Below are positions 12,777 through 22,960 of a stretch of DNA of 64,000 nucleotides, piece by piece. The stretch's first letter is position 1. Each line of letters starts with the position of its first letter. A model generated the notes under the pieces. It did no database searches. It saw only the letters and a program-made list of their open reading frames with translations, and was not told where the DNA came from. The DNA comes from Lingula anatina (Eukaryota > Brachiopoda > Lingulata > Lingulida > Lingulidae), in NCBI RefSeq assembly GCF_001039355.2, contig NW_019775590.1:1-64000 (forward strand), read 5' to 3'. Made by a program: the position numbers and the translations under genes.

Positions 12777-13994
12777 ATATAATTTTTATTTTATTTTTGA
12801 CTTTGGAAATTGTGATTTAATATAGTTATCAATAACACTTACATCTCAGATGAAAAAATATTGAAGTCGCAGGTTCAAAAGTTAAAACATTTGTTTAAAA
12901 ACTAAGGACTGGTTTTCCCAAAGTCAGGTTCTTTATGTTTGTAGCATTTCAGTTGCAGCTTCAGTTGTAAATTCTTACAGCAGGAGTGACAGGAATGGTA
13001 GGAACCGTAGCCCATTCCCCATTACTTTGTACAAGTGACATGCCTCCCATATACTAACCCCAATACTCTGACTAAACCTAACCTGTACTTGTCACATGGG
13101 TCCCCGGACTTCCATTCCTAGGACTACCATTTCTGTCACACCGGCCGAAAGTAACTGATCATTATTGTCACCAATCAGCATATGTAACATCAGTTGGCTA
13201 CATATATGTACACAGGCACGGCAATAGTTCAATTAACTTTTAAGTTAAAATATTTTAGGTAGAAAATGAAAAAAAGTATGTGCAAACTTCTTATCAACGA
13301 TATTTATTTTTTATTTTGGAGGTAAACGAATCCTGTTTGATGTAAATACAAATTTGCTCAAGCTGCATCTGAGTCTGTCTGCTGCGAAACATTGCCTTTA
13401 TTTTGGTATTGGAATAAATATTGTAAAGCAAATGTTTTTTTTTTTTTCAGTTTCACGTCAGCTTCATCAACGCACTAACATTTTATACCCGAGATGTTTT
13501 TTTCAATTTGAATTCCAACATTTGGTCTTTTTTCAACCCCAGATTCATTAGCAGTTGTCCTCTTACTCAAATTCTCTTATGTAACAATGGCATCATAAGA
13601 AAAAGTAAGGAAGACAGTGAAAAGTCTGCGTCAGTAAGCGCCTTTCAAAAAGTTTCTGAAAAGTTTCAAGCGTATCAGTGTACCATGAAAAATTTACTTT
13701 AATAAATAATACTTTTTTTGTGGCAGATTCCTACAAGTTTTTTTTTTAATGTTCCATGGAATGTATTTTTACTTTTGTCCTTCCCAAGCTTTTTTGTATG
13801 ATATTACTTTTAACAAAAGGTCACCCGACCGATGAGCTCAACTGTGTGCAAAAATTCTCAAAACACAGGAAACTTGAGGAAAGTGTATGTAAAAAGCCAG
13901 AAAAGTATCTGTGAATAGCTTATCTAGTGAAAAATCACTGTGGCCCTGGTAGAATGTAGAATAATATCACGGTGTTGGTTTTAACGCCTCAAAA
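12777..13994. other. klhl7 3' flank, no clear further gene
   Basis: Holds the presumed klhl7 3' UTR and intergenic sequence. A stretch at about 13440-13700 stays nearly identical in both copies and includes open frames (13354-13551, 13508-13702; fused as 18984-19427 in copy 2). The fusion arises from T-run length differences and there is no recognisable domain, so I do not call it a gene. Confidence 0.4.
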
Positions 13995-14114
13995 ATGGAC
14001 GTACATCGATTGAAACGAATCCTGCTGCTTTGCGTCCTTGTTTCTTTAATCAGAATAATATTGACGATAATCACGCCGCTGTTTTTGGATTATGGTACAG
14101 ATGATGCTTCATGA
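13995..14114 (+). CDS. Candidate 39-aa single-pass membrane micropeptide (copy 1)
   Basis: A short ORF of 39 codons with a strong start context (AAAAATGG, A at -3 and G at +4). It begins MDVHRLKR, has a hydrophobic stretch of about 24 residues (LLLCVLVSLIRIILTIITPL and on) and ends DYGTDDAS. The second duplicated copy at 19699-19818 keeps frame and length and differs by one conservative codon change (ATC to GTC). It could be a micropeptide, a signal-peptide exon of an unseen gene, or chance; no family is recognised. Confidence 0.3.
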   Translation: MDVHRLKRILLLCVLVSLIRIILTIITPLFLDYGTDDAS

Positions 14115-14170
14115 CACGGCGTCGGAAATACCGGTATTGGTTGTTGAGGTTGGTCTTGATTTATTTTGAT

Positions 14171-14205
<35 letters not shown>

Positions 14206-15448
14206 CTCTCTCTCTCTCAAAATACGTGCATCACAACCTTCTTATGTGACAATATTTATAACGATCCCTTCAATAACATTCGGTATTTCTTAAATAATTA
14301 AATATGTGTTTACATTTAAATGTCACTTCTCAAGTGATGTACAATTCTGGGAATTACTGCCACTAGTAGCGCAAATAACAGACAAATTTATTGAATTCCT
14401 AGTACTGCGTTTAATTCCCCTTTCTCAAAATAAATTCATCACAGTCTACTCACTTAATATTTATAAAGATCGCGTCGATAACATTCGGTATTCTTAAATA
14501 ATTCAGTGTTCACCTTTAAATGTCACTAACATGGGTGCTTCATTCTGGGAATCAATGTCACCAGTAGCGCAAAGAATAGAGCAACTGCCGCGTTAAATAT
14601 GACTGAACTGATGCCGCAAAAATGTTATATAACCGCAGTGCTACTCAAGCCCAGGCGATCATACAGAACAATCAAAGACCTCAATCCTGGGAAAACAACA
14701 CATATTCCACTTCCGAAAAAGGTATAATCAGGTGTGAGATAACAATTAGTAAATTACCTTAATTGATGTCTAAAAGTTACGTAACATTTTAAATTCACAG
14801 TATTGGCACCGTGGGTCATCCGCGGTTGAATCGTTCGTCCATGAATATTTCATATTCTCTCACGCTGCCATCAGTCAGTACAGGAGCGCGCTAATTGTTC
14901 CTGGTCACTTAACTGGCCGAGTGACATGTCCAGCGAGTTCATTACTTTAACAGATCTTGCGGGAGAGGACTTGCAGCGACCCTGTGCCTGGAAGGACCGT
15001 CATTGATACTGTTACAGTCAGTAAGTGAGCACCTTTTTTTTTTTTTTAAATTCTTGTTCGTTTTTTGTTTCTTCGGTAAACGTATTTTAGCATGTTCTTA
15101 ATATTTTTTCAAAGCCACATTATTCGGTAAATACTCTTTTGTTAGCTTTTTTTTCTTTAATGTTAAAACATTTTTCTAACGTTTTTCTTCCTATTGGTAT
15201 TTTCATCGGCATATCTTATTGATAGTGCGACTCGTTTGCTATACGTGCATGTGTGTTTGCTGGTCCATTAGTGGGCGAGAACTATATTTCTGTTCGGCGT
15301 ACGGCATAGGTAGGCTTTCCTCAAATATTTACCTATATCTGTTCTCCCTTATCTCCGCAACACGTTCTCGTTTTCACAAACATTACGTCCTTCCGGATCT
15401 CAATCTAAGAAACAATCACTATACAAACAATTCTCTTAAATTTCAGAT
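14115..15448. promoter_or_regulatory. Channel 5' region, haplotype copy 1 (TC microsatellite, UTR exon, donor)
   Basis: Contains a TC microsatellite at about 14174-14219, a GC-richer stretch near 14860-15020 and a strong donor (CAGTCA|GTAAGT) near 15020, matching the 5' UTR exon of the DEG/ENaC gene seen in copy 2. The copy breaks off right after the intron's TTTCAG, so coding exon 1 is missing here. Confidence 0.5.
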
Positions 15449-15449
15449 N
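15449..15449. other. Single N at the junction of the two duplicated copies
   Basis: One ambiguous base falls exactly where copy 1 ends and copy 2 begins. A lone N at a perfect repeat boundary is more likely a contig join than a base-call problem. Confidence 0.8.
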
Positions 15450-15810
15450 ATTGTGTGCCTTTGGATGCTAATATATGTAACAAGAGCTTTTGATGTGCAC
15501 AGATAAAATTTATCATCCAGAAATATGATTTTATGAATTATAAGTCCATGATTTTTACTTTAACTTTTTTTCCTTAAAATAAAAGATAAATTTATCTTTA
15601 TTGAAGAGGGTTTATATGGAAGTATGTCATAGAAGCGTTTTGATATTTAATGTAGTATTATAAAGATATTTTTCTGTATCACAAACTTATTTAGATTACT
15701 TTTGAATTATGTTTCATCATGTCCATACATGTAGTTTGTTAACAGTGACATGTCTGCGCATTTGATAGTTTTTTTTCCGTTTATTAATTTTCCCTTGTGT
15801 TTCTCCTCAG

Positions 15811-18505
15811 ACTTGAGGATGGCCGGGAGAACCTAGCAGCCTGTGAGCTGGATGGGAAGGTGTACATCTGTGGAGGAACATCAACACATGGTAGTGCTTT
15901 TTACTGCCTCTTAAATTGTATTGAGCCCATATCTAGCTTCTTCTTTATAGGATTTCATTATTATTACTATAAGAGAATATGTTTTATACCTTCAGTTGAT
16001 TTTAGATGTAGAAGTAGGAGATCAATTGGAAAGGAAGTGATTCAAGGAAGTGCATGTCATAACATCACAGTAACACAGAGCTCGGTGGCATTTTTTCTTG
16101 TTAATGCAGATACCTGTCAACACTGGAATTGTCAGAGTCAGATATTTTCCTGAACGATACTATCAGTAATTTTTCTGAATCAGAAGTCTGGAAGAGAAGT
16201 CTCCCATCTGGGAGATTCCCAAAGAAATCAATAATGTTGAAAGGTCTGAACATGTGGCCTAGTTAGCTAGTATGAAAAATTATTCCTTAAACTTTCGTGT
16301 AAAATTGATTGATTGGTATTTACTCCCCAGGAAGCACTTCTCACAGGACCACAGAATTATTTGACCCTTCAAGAGATCACCTGTCTTTCCTAAAACCTCT
16401 GATCCACCCGCGCTTTGAGCACGGTCTGGTGGTCTGTAAGGGCTTCCTCTACGCCTGTGGGGGCGCTATGAGCAACAACAGGCCCCTTAAACTGTGCGAG
16501 AGATTTTCTACTACTTTGAACAAGTAAGTTTGTGTTTACATTTTTATTTATTTATTTATTTTTTGACAAATGCACTCTTTTATTTAATAAGTATGTGTCT
16601 CACGTTTTGAACATCTTTTCATTATTCAGCATTCATTACAACAAGAAGAACTAGTTAGATGAAACGTTAATTACTATTTTCCAACTTTAAAAAAGATCAA
16701 GGTTTCACTTATAAACAGCTTTTTTTGGTTTTTACTTGCATGTTTACCCCCGTATTTGAACTTAGCATATACTTAATATCCAGGAATCAATAAATAAAAA
16801 CTACAGAAGACTATTTCGGTTAATTAGTCCCTAACTAACGTTGAAATTAACTTAAACATTCTTGAATGCAAATCGAAACTGTGGGAAGCAAAAATGTTTT
16901 ACGATAATGTAGCCAGAAAATAGAAGAATTTTCGTCGCTGTTGCAAAATTTGTAGGGAAAAGGCCACGCCAGTGTTTTAACTTAGGGTAGGCCCCTTGTC
17001 CATAATTTCAGTAAATATCAGTGATATTATCTAAGGTGCTCTACTAGTGGAGATATAAGGCTATTGACAGGGTGGGTATCTGCGGCAGTCATCAAGTGAC
17101 CTCAAATAACCTCAGTAGTTTGTAACCATAGCAACGGATTTATGATATAAATTTCTGTCCTTATAAAGATTATATATCCATCTTTCAATTTTGGTATTGA
17201 CCGAAGTAATGTATTGATCACTTGATGCACATTTGTGAAGCTAACTTCGGTGAAAAATACACCACTCACACAGCTGAAAAGTGAGGCGGGAGGCACGCGA
17301 GGCAGTGGAATATGCATGTAGCTGTATCTCGACAATAACGCAACGGAAAGCTTTAATATTTTACAGTTTAATTAAGGTCACAAAGGTGATTAACTGTGGG
17401 CAAAATGAGTGTATTCTGTGAGAACCCCACCTTGCCGCTTTTTGGCTGATTTGCCTGGTGGTTAGAAAAACTTGCACTTAAGACTATTTTTTCCATTCAT
17501 ACATAAACAACAGCTACATACATGTGCATGAACAGTAATACCCCCTTTACACTGGACGGCGTCCTTTCTGCGTCCTTTCTGCGACCATGAAATTTGGCAT
17601 CGCTGTGGTCTTAATAAGGAGGCACGAGCATTGATTTGGTATCAGAATGAATGCTCAATGATCGGCCAGTTGTCGGCACGTAAAGTATTATAATTCTTTA
17701 ACTCTCAAATGGGGCCGAACTGCTGGACGCAGAAGGGACGCCGTCCAGTGTAAAGGGGGCTTAAGAGTACAGCATGTATGTCCCCCAGGTTTGTTTTAAC
17801 CTGTTTGAAAAGTGAGCCTTCTGATGATAACCTTGTTTTCTATGGCCCAGGTGGATAGAGATTCCTCCCATGCACTTTGCCAGGAAAGGTTTGGGGCTGG
17901 CAGCAGTGGATGGAAAGATATACGCATTTGGCGGCCAAGATGAATTGAGTAAGTAGCTCTGATTGGTCAGGGTGCAGTGTCACGTGATGATATGGAAGCT
18001 GTTGCGTTCATGTAGTGCTGTTTAAGATGGACGCTTTAAAACGCTTTTATCAAAGTTTTTGCGAAATTTCTCTTTCTCTTTCTCTCTCTCGCTTACACTA
18101 AAATTGTTTTGAATACATAACCATTTGCCATCTACTCAAACGTCATTACTTTCTTCATTTGAATCTGTGGGGTTTTATATTTGATCAAATGAATACCCTA
18201 ACGTTTATCAATTATTTATCAAAAATATTCAAACCCTTTCAGCTGTGCTTGACACCGTGGAATGCTACGACCCTGTTTACAACTTGTGGACTTTCTGTGC
18301 CAAGATGCCATACCGTCTTTGCCAAGTGAAGTCCGTTGTCATTGGTGGATCTATCTGGATCCTTTCAGGAATGAGAGACTCCAGTCGATTGGGCAATGCT
18401 CTGGAATACAAACCAGCCGAGGATCGCTGGGTGTTTCATTACAATACCAGATCTACCATCATGAATTCTGTTGCTACAGTGACTGTGGACACGTGTGTTG
18501 TATAA
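15811..18505 (+). pseudogene. Partial second copy of klhl7 (exons 6-9 only)
   Basis: Exons 15811-15890, 16331-16523, 17851-17948 and 18243-18505 correspond one-to-one to the last four klhl7 coding exons, with the same lengths (80, 193, 98, 263), phases and nearly the same residues; the end is again VDTCVV. BTB, BACK and the first kelch exons are absent, so no full product can be made from this copy alone. The reading frames are not damaged and changes are mostly silent, as expected for an allele. It is most likely the second haplotype of klhl7 and not a true pseudogene. Confidence 0.8.
17541..17759. mobile_element. 219-bp MITE with CCCCCTTTACACTGG terminal inverted repeats
   Basis: The left end CCCCCTTTACACTGG continues ACGGCGTCC, and the right end is its reverse complement (GGACGCCGTCC then AGTGTAAAGGGGG). 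The interior contains a CTGCG(A/T)CC motif near both ends. The matching intron of copy 1 lacks it near 12018-12030, so it is a presence/absence difference between the two copies. I could not fix a clear target duplication. Confidence 0.8.
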
Positions 18506-19698
18506 TTTTTTTTTATTGATTTTGGAAATTATGAATTAATGAAGTTATAAATAACACTTACATCTCAGATGAAAAAATATTGAAGTTGCAGAGTTAAAAC
18601 AAAGTTAAAACATTTGTTGAAAAACAGGGACTGGTTTTCCCAAAGTTAGGTTCTTTATGTTTGTAGCATTTCAGTTGCAGCTTCAGTTGTAAATTCTTAC
18701 AACAGGAGTGATAGAAATGGTAGGAACCGTAGCCCATTCCCCATTACAGGTGACATTTGTCCCATGCACTAAGCCCAATACTCCGACTGACCCTACCTGT
18801 ACTAATCACATGGGACCCCAGACATCCATTCCTAGGACTACCATTCCTGTCACACCGGCCTGAAGTAACCGATCATTATTGCCACCAATCAGCATGTGTC
18901 ACATCAGTGGGCTAGATATATATATGTACACAGGCACGGCAATAGATCAATTAACTTTAAGTTGAAAATATTTTAAGTAGAAAATGAAAAAAAGTATGTG
19001 CAAACTTCTCATCAACGATATTTATTTTTATTTTTATTTTGGAGGTAAACGAATCCTGTTTGATGTAAATATAAATTTGCTAAAGCTGCCTCTGAGTCTG
19101 TCTGCTGCGAAACATTGCCTTTATTTTGGTATTGGAATAAATATTGTAAAGCAAATGTTTTTTTTTTTTTTTCAGTTTCACGTCAGCTTCATCAACGCAC
19201 TAACATTTTATACCCAAGATGTTTTTTTCAATTTGAATTCCAACATTTGGTCTTTTTTCAACCCCAGATTCATTAGCAGTTGTCCTCTTACTCAAATTCT
19301 CTTATGTAACAATGGCATCATAAGAAAAAGTAAGGAAGACAGTGAAAAGTCTGCGTCAGTAAGCGCCTTTCAAAAAGTTTCTGAAAAGTTTCAAGCGTAT
19401 CAGTGTACCATGAAAAATTTACTTTAATAAATAATACTTTTTTTGTGGCAGATTCCTACAAGTTTTTTTTTTAAATGTTCCATGGAATGTATTTTTACTT
19501 TTGTCCTTCCCAAGCTTTTTTGTATGATATTACTTTTAACAAAAGGTCACCCGACCGATGAGCTCAACTGTGTGCAAAAATTCTCAAAACACAGGAAACT
19601 TGAGGAAAGTATCTGTGAATAGCTTATCTAGTGAAAAATCACTGTGGCCCTGGTAGAATGTAGAATAATATCACGGTGTTGGTTTTAACGCCTCAAAA

Positions 19699-19818
19699 AT
19701 GGACGTACATCGATTGAAACGAGTCCTGCTGCTTTGCGTCCTTGTTTCTTTAATCAGAATAATATTGACGATAATCACGCCGCTGTTTTTGGATTATGGT
19801 ACAGATGATGCTTCATGA
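19699..19818 (+). CDS. Candidate 39-aa membrane micropeptide (copy 2)
   Basis: Same frame, length and start context as the ORF at 13995-14114, with Ile-9 changed to Val. Preservation in both copies is weak support by itself, because the surrounding non-coding DNA is also highly similar. Confidence 0.3.
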   Translation: MDVHRLKRVLLLCVLVSLIRIILTIITPLFLDYGTDDAS

Positions 19819-19874
19819 CACGGCGTCGGAAATACCGGTATTGGTTGCTGAGGTTGGTCTTGATTTATTTTGAT

Positions 19875-19917
<43 letters not shown>

Positions 19918-20559
19918 CTCTCTCTCTCTCAAAATACGTGCATCACAACCTTCTTATGTGACAATATTTATAACGATCCCTTCAATAACATTCGGTATTT
20001 CTTAAATAATTAAATATGTGTTTACATTTAAATGTCACTTCTCAAGTGATGTACAATTCTGGGAATTACTGCCACTAGTAGCGCAAATAACAGACATATT
20101 TATTTAATTCCTAGTACTGCGTTTAATTCCCCTTTCTCAAAATAAATTCATCACAGTCTACTCACTTAATATAAATTATAATTATATAATAAATTCATCA
20201 CAGTCTACTCACTTAATATTTATAAAGATCGCGTCAATAACATTCGGTATTCTTAAATAATTCATTGTTCGCCTTTAAATGTCACTTATGGGTGTTTGAT
20301 TCTGGGAATCGATGTCACCAGTAGCGCAAAGAATAGCGCAACTGCCGCGTTAAATATGACTGAAGTGATGCGGAAAAAATGTTATATAACCGCAGTGCTA
20401 CTCGAGCCCAGGCGATCATACAGAACAATCAAAGACCTCAATCCTGGGAAAACAACACATATTCCACTTCCGAAAGGTCCAATCAGGTGTGAGATAACAA
20501 TTAGTAAATTACCTTAATTGGTGTCTAAAAGTTACGTAACATTTTAAATTCACAGTATT

Positions 20560-21196
20560 GGCACCGTGGGTCATCCGCGGTTGAATCGTTCGTCCATGAA
20601 TATTTCATATTCTCTCACGCTGCCATCAGTCAGTACAGGAGCGCGCTAATTGTTCCTGGTCACTTAACTGGCCGAGTGACATGTCCAGCGAGTTCATTAC
20701 TTTAACAGATCTTGCGGGAGAGGACTTGCAGCGACACTGTGCCTGGAAGGACCGTCATTGATACTGTTACAGTCAGTAAGTGAGCACCTTTTTTTTTTTT
20801 TTTTTTTAATTCTTGTTCGTTTTTTGTTTCTTCGGTGAACGTATTTTAGCATGTTCTTAATATTTTTTCAAAGCCACATTATTCGGTAAATACTCTTTTG
20901 TTAGCTTTTTTTTCTTTAATGTTAAAACATTTTTCTAACGTTTTTCTTCCTATTGGTATTTTCATCGGCATATCTTATTGATAGTGCGACTCGTTTGCTA
21001 TACGTGCATGTGTGTTTGCTGGTCCATTAGTGGGCGAGAACTATATTTCTGTTCGGCGTACGGCATAGGTAGGCTTTCCTCAAATATTTACCTATATCTG
21101 TTCTCCGCAACACGTTCTCGTTTTCACAAACATTACGTCCTTCCGGATCTCAATCTAAGAAACAATCACTATACAAACAATTCTCTTAAATTTCAG
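20560..21196 (+). promoter_or_regulatory. 5' UTR exon and first intron of the DEG/ENaC channel gene
   Basis: A GC-richer stretch ends at a strong donor (ACAGTCA|GTAAGT) near 20777. The following intron has long T runs and ends AAATTTCAG at 21196, ten bases before the channel ATG at 21207. The transcription start probably lies a few hundred bases upstream of the donor; no TATA box was identified with confidence. Confidence 0.5.
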
Positions 21197-21206
21197 AACA
21201 TATACC

Positions 21207-22927
21207 ATGAGTTGCTGCTGTGCGCCAAAGGCGCCAGAAAACGACGACCGCGAGGACGACGACGCTACGTTCGGCCACTTCGCCTCGTCCACCTCAGCCC
21301 ACGGTTTCGCACGGGTGGTCGGCAGTCGTTACCTGATTTTCAAGATTTTCTGGGCCTTGTTAATCCTTGCCGGGTTTTCTATAGCCAGCATCAATATTCG
21401 AGACCGCTTTTTGTCTTTTCTCAGACACGACACTACCACCAAGATGAGCATGATTTTCCCGAAAAAGCTGCAATTTCCAGCGGTTACTATTTGTAATGCG
21501 AACAAGTTAGTACATTTAAATTTCCTTACCCATCATATATTATTTCAAAGATTAAAATCATCTAGATCTCGCTAGACCTTAAAAAAAAACATTTGTATTG
21601 ATTTTTTCTTTTTGATGTAAGCAATCCCCCTTTGCTTTTTAAACCGGTATCTCACCCAAAACTAATATATAGTTTTAAAATATTGATTTTCCCCAATAGT
21701 GTTATGTGGAATATTCAAACAAAATTGACATGAGATATACGACTGAATAAGTGACAATAGATGACCTAGGCGCAAACCTCTCGATTAATCAAAAAAGAGA
21801 GTCGTGGCGTTTCAGCCGAAGGGTATAATGGGCTAGATATGAGTTCCATTGTAATATTGTAATTCATCCAATGTATACTGGGTGGGTAAAGATGGCGTCC
21901 TGGTGAATATCACATGCGCGCATGCGACCTTGTACAATATAAACACTGACTGTGACATTCAGACGAACTTTGTCTGAAACAATCAAGCAACAGCCTCGTT
22001 CCACACAAATTAAGCCTTATACTATTTTGCCACAGGTACAACCAAAAGCTGCTAACCGAAAACGACGAAAAATTCCTGAATTCTACAGCAAGCATTCTAT
22101 TCAGCCTTGAGTACGGAGATGACTATGGCGATGATTATGACTATGCAGAATACGGCGACGAAGACTATAGTGACGACAGTTACCCGTACAGTGATCAGAT
22201 ATATGCAGACGGCGCCAGAACCCTGGAACAGGAGCTGAATGCCTTGATGGCCGACATAAACCAGTGGTACCCCGATGGTTTCGACATGGAGAAGTTTACA
22301 AAAGAGAAAGGGTGGACTTTAAATGATGAAAATCTGGTGTGTTCCTTCAGAGGATTTCCGTGTAATGCGTCAGAGGTCAGTAGAATTAGTTACTTACCAT
22401 ATTCACAAGGTGCAATGTATACCTTTTCATCTTTGCTTGGACACAAAGAAAGTGTTGAGCCGTTGTCATTCGGGGCGTTTTGATTCACTTGTTTCTAATT
22501 TATGTCATGATTCATCTTTTGTATATTAAGATAGAGATTGACGAATTACACTTCTTGCGACAGAAATAGAATGTTAGAACAGGAAAGCAGAGTTAGCACA
22601 TGCACTTACCCGGTACATTGTGCGATTCACGCAGTCAATGGCATTTGCATCAAAGGTCATGTGATTTTACGATTGGACCTATATTTAATTTGGACGCGGT
22701 TTTCGTCGAAATGTAACATTTGTTTAAATAAAAGTGACTCTGCTTTTTATGTTCACGAAGATCTCTGTGACATTTTGCCAATACATGGGATCGTTCATTG
22801 GACCACATCGTTTTATACTCCCGTGCTTTTGGACTAAAGGACACGTACCTGTAATGACCAGTTTAACGGTTTATTTGATGACGTTCGCTAACTACATGAT
22901 GTACGTGAGGCATTTAGCATCATTTCA

Positions 22928-22960
<33 letters not shown>

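Larger units (their letters stand above)
10651..15448. repeat. Copy 1 of a ~4.8-5.7 kb direct duplication (klhl7 3' half to channel 5' UTR intron)
   Basis: Sequence from 10651 matches that from 15450 in the same order: klhl7 exons 6-9, the 3' flank, the 39-aa ORF, a TC microsatellite, the channel 5' UTR exon and its intron. Copy 1 stops at TTTCAGAT, immediately before the single N at 15449 and only 8 bp past the intron-exon border in copy 2. Exons are almost identical; introns differ by substitutions and indels. This is best read as two haplotypes placed end to end. Confidence 0.85.
15450..21196. repeat. Copy 2 of the direct duplication
   Basis: Collinear with 10651-15448. It begins in the klhl7 intron before exon 6 and runs without break into channel coding exon 1 at 21197. 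It is longer than copy 1 mainly because the intron between klhl7 exons 7 and 8 is 1327 bp here and 369 bp in copy 1; that intron holds an extra ~750-bp stretch and a 219-bp MITE. Confidence 0.85.

Noticed and set aside
18984-19427. 147-aa plus-strand ORF after the second klhl7 copy
   Set aside because: It exists only because a T run has a different length in copy 2; in copy 1 it splits into two frames. Composition is low-complexity and there is no domain.
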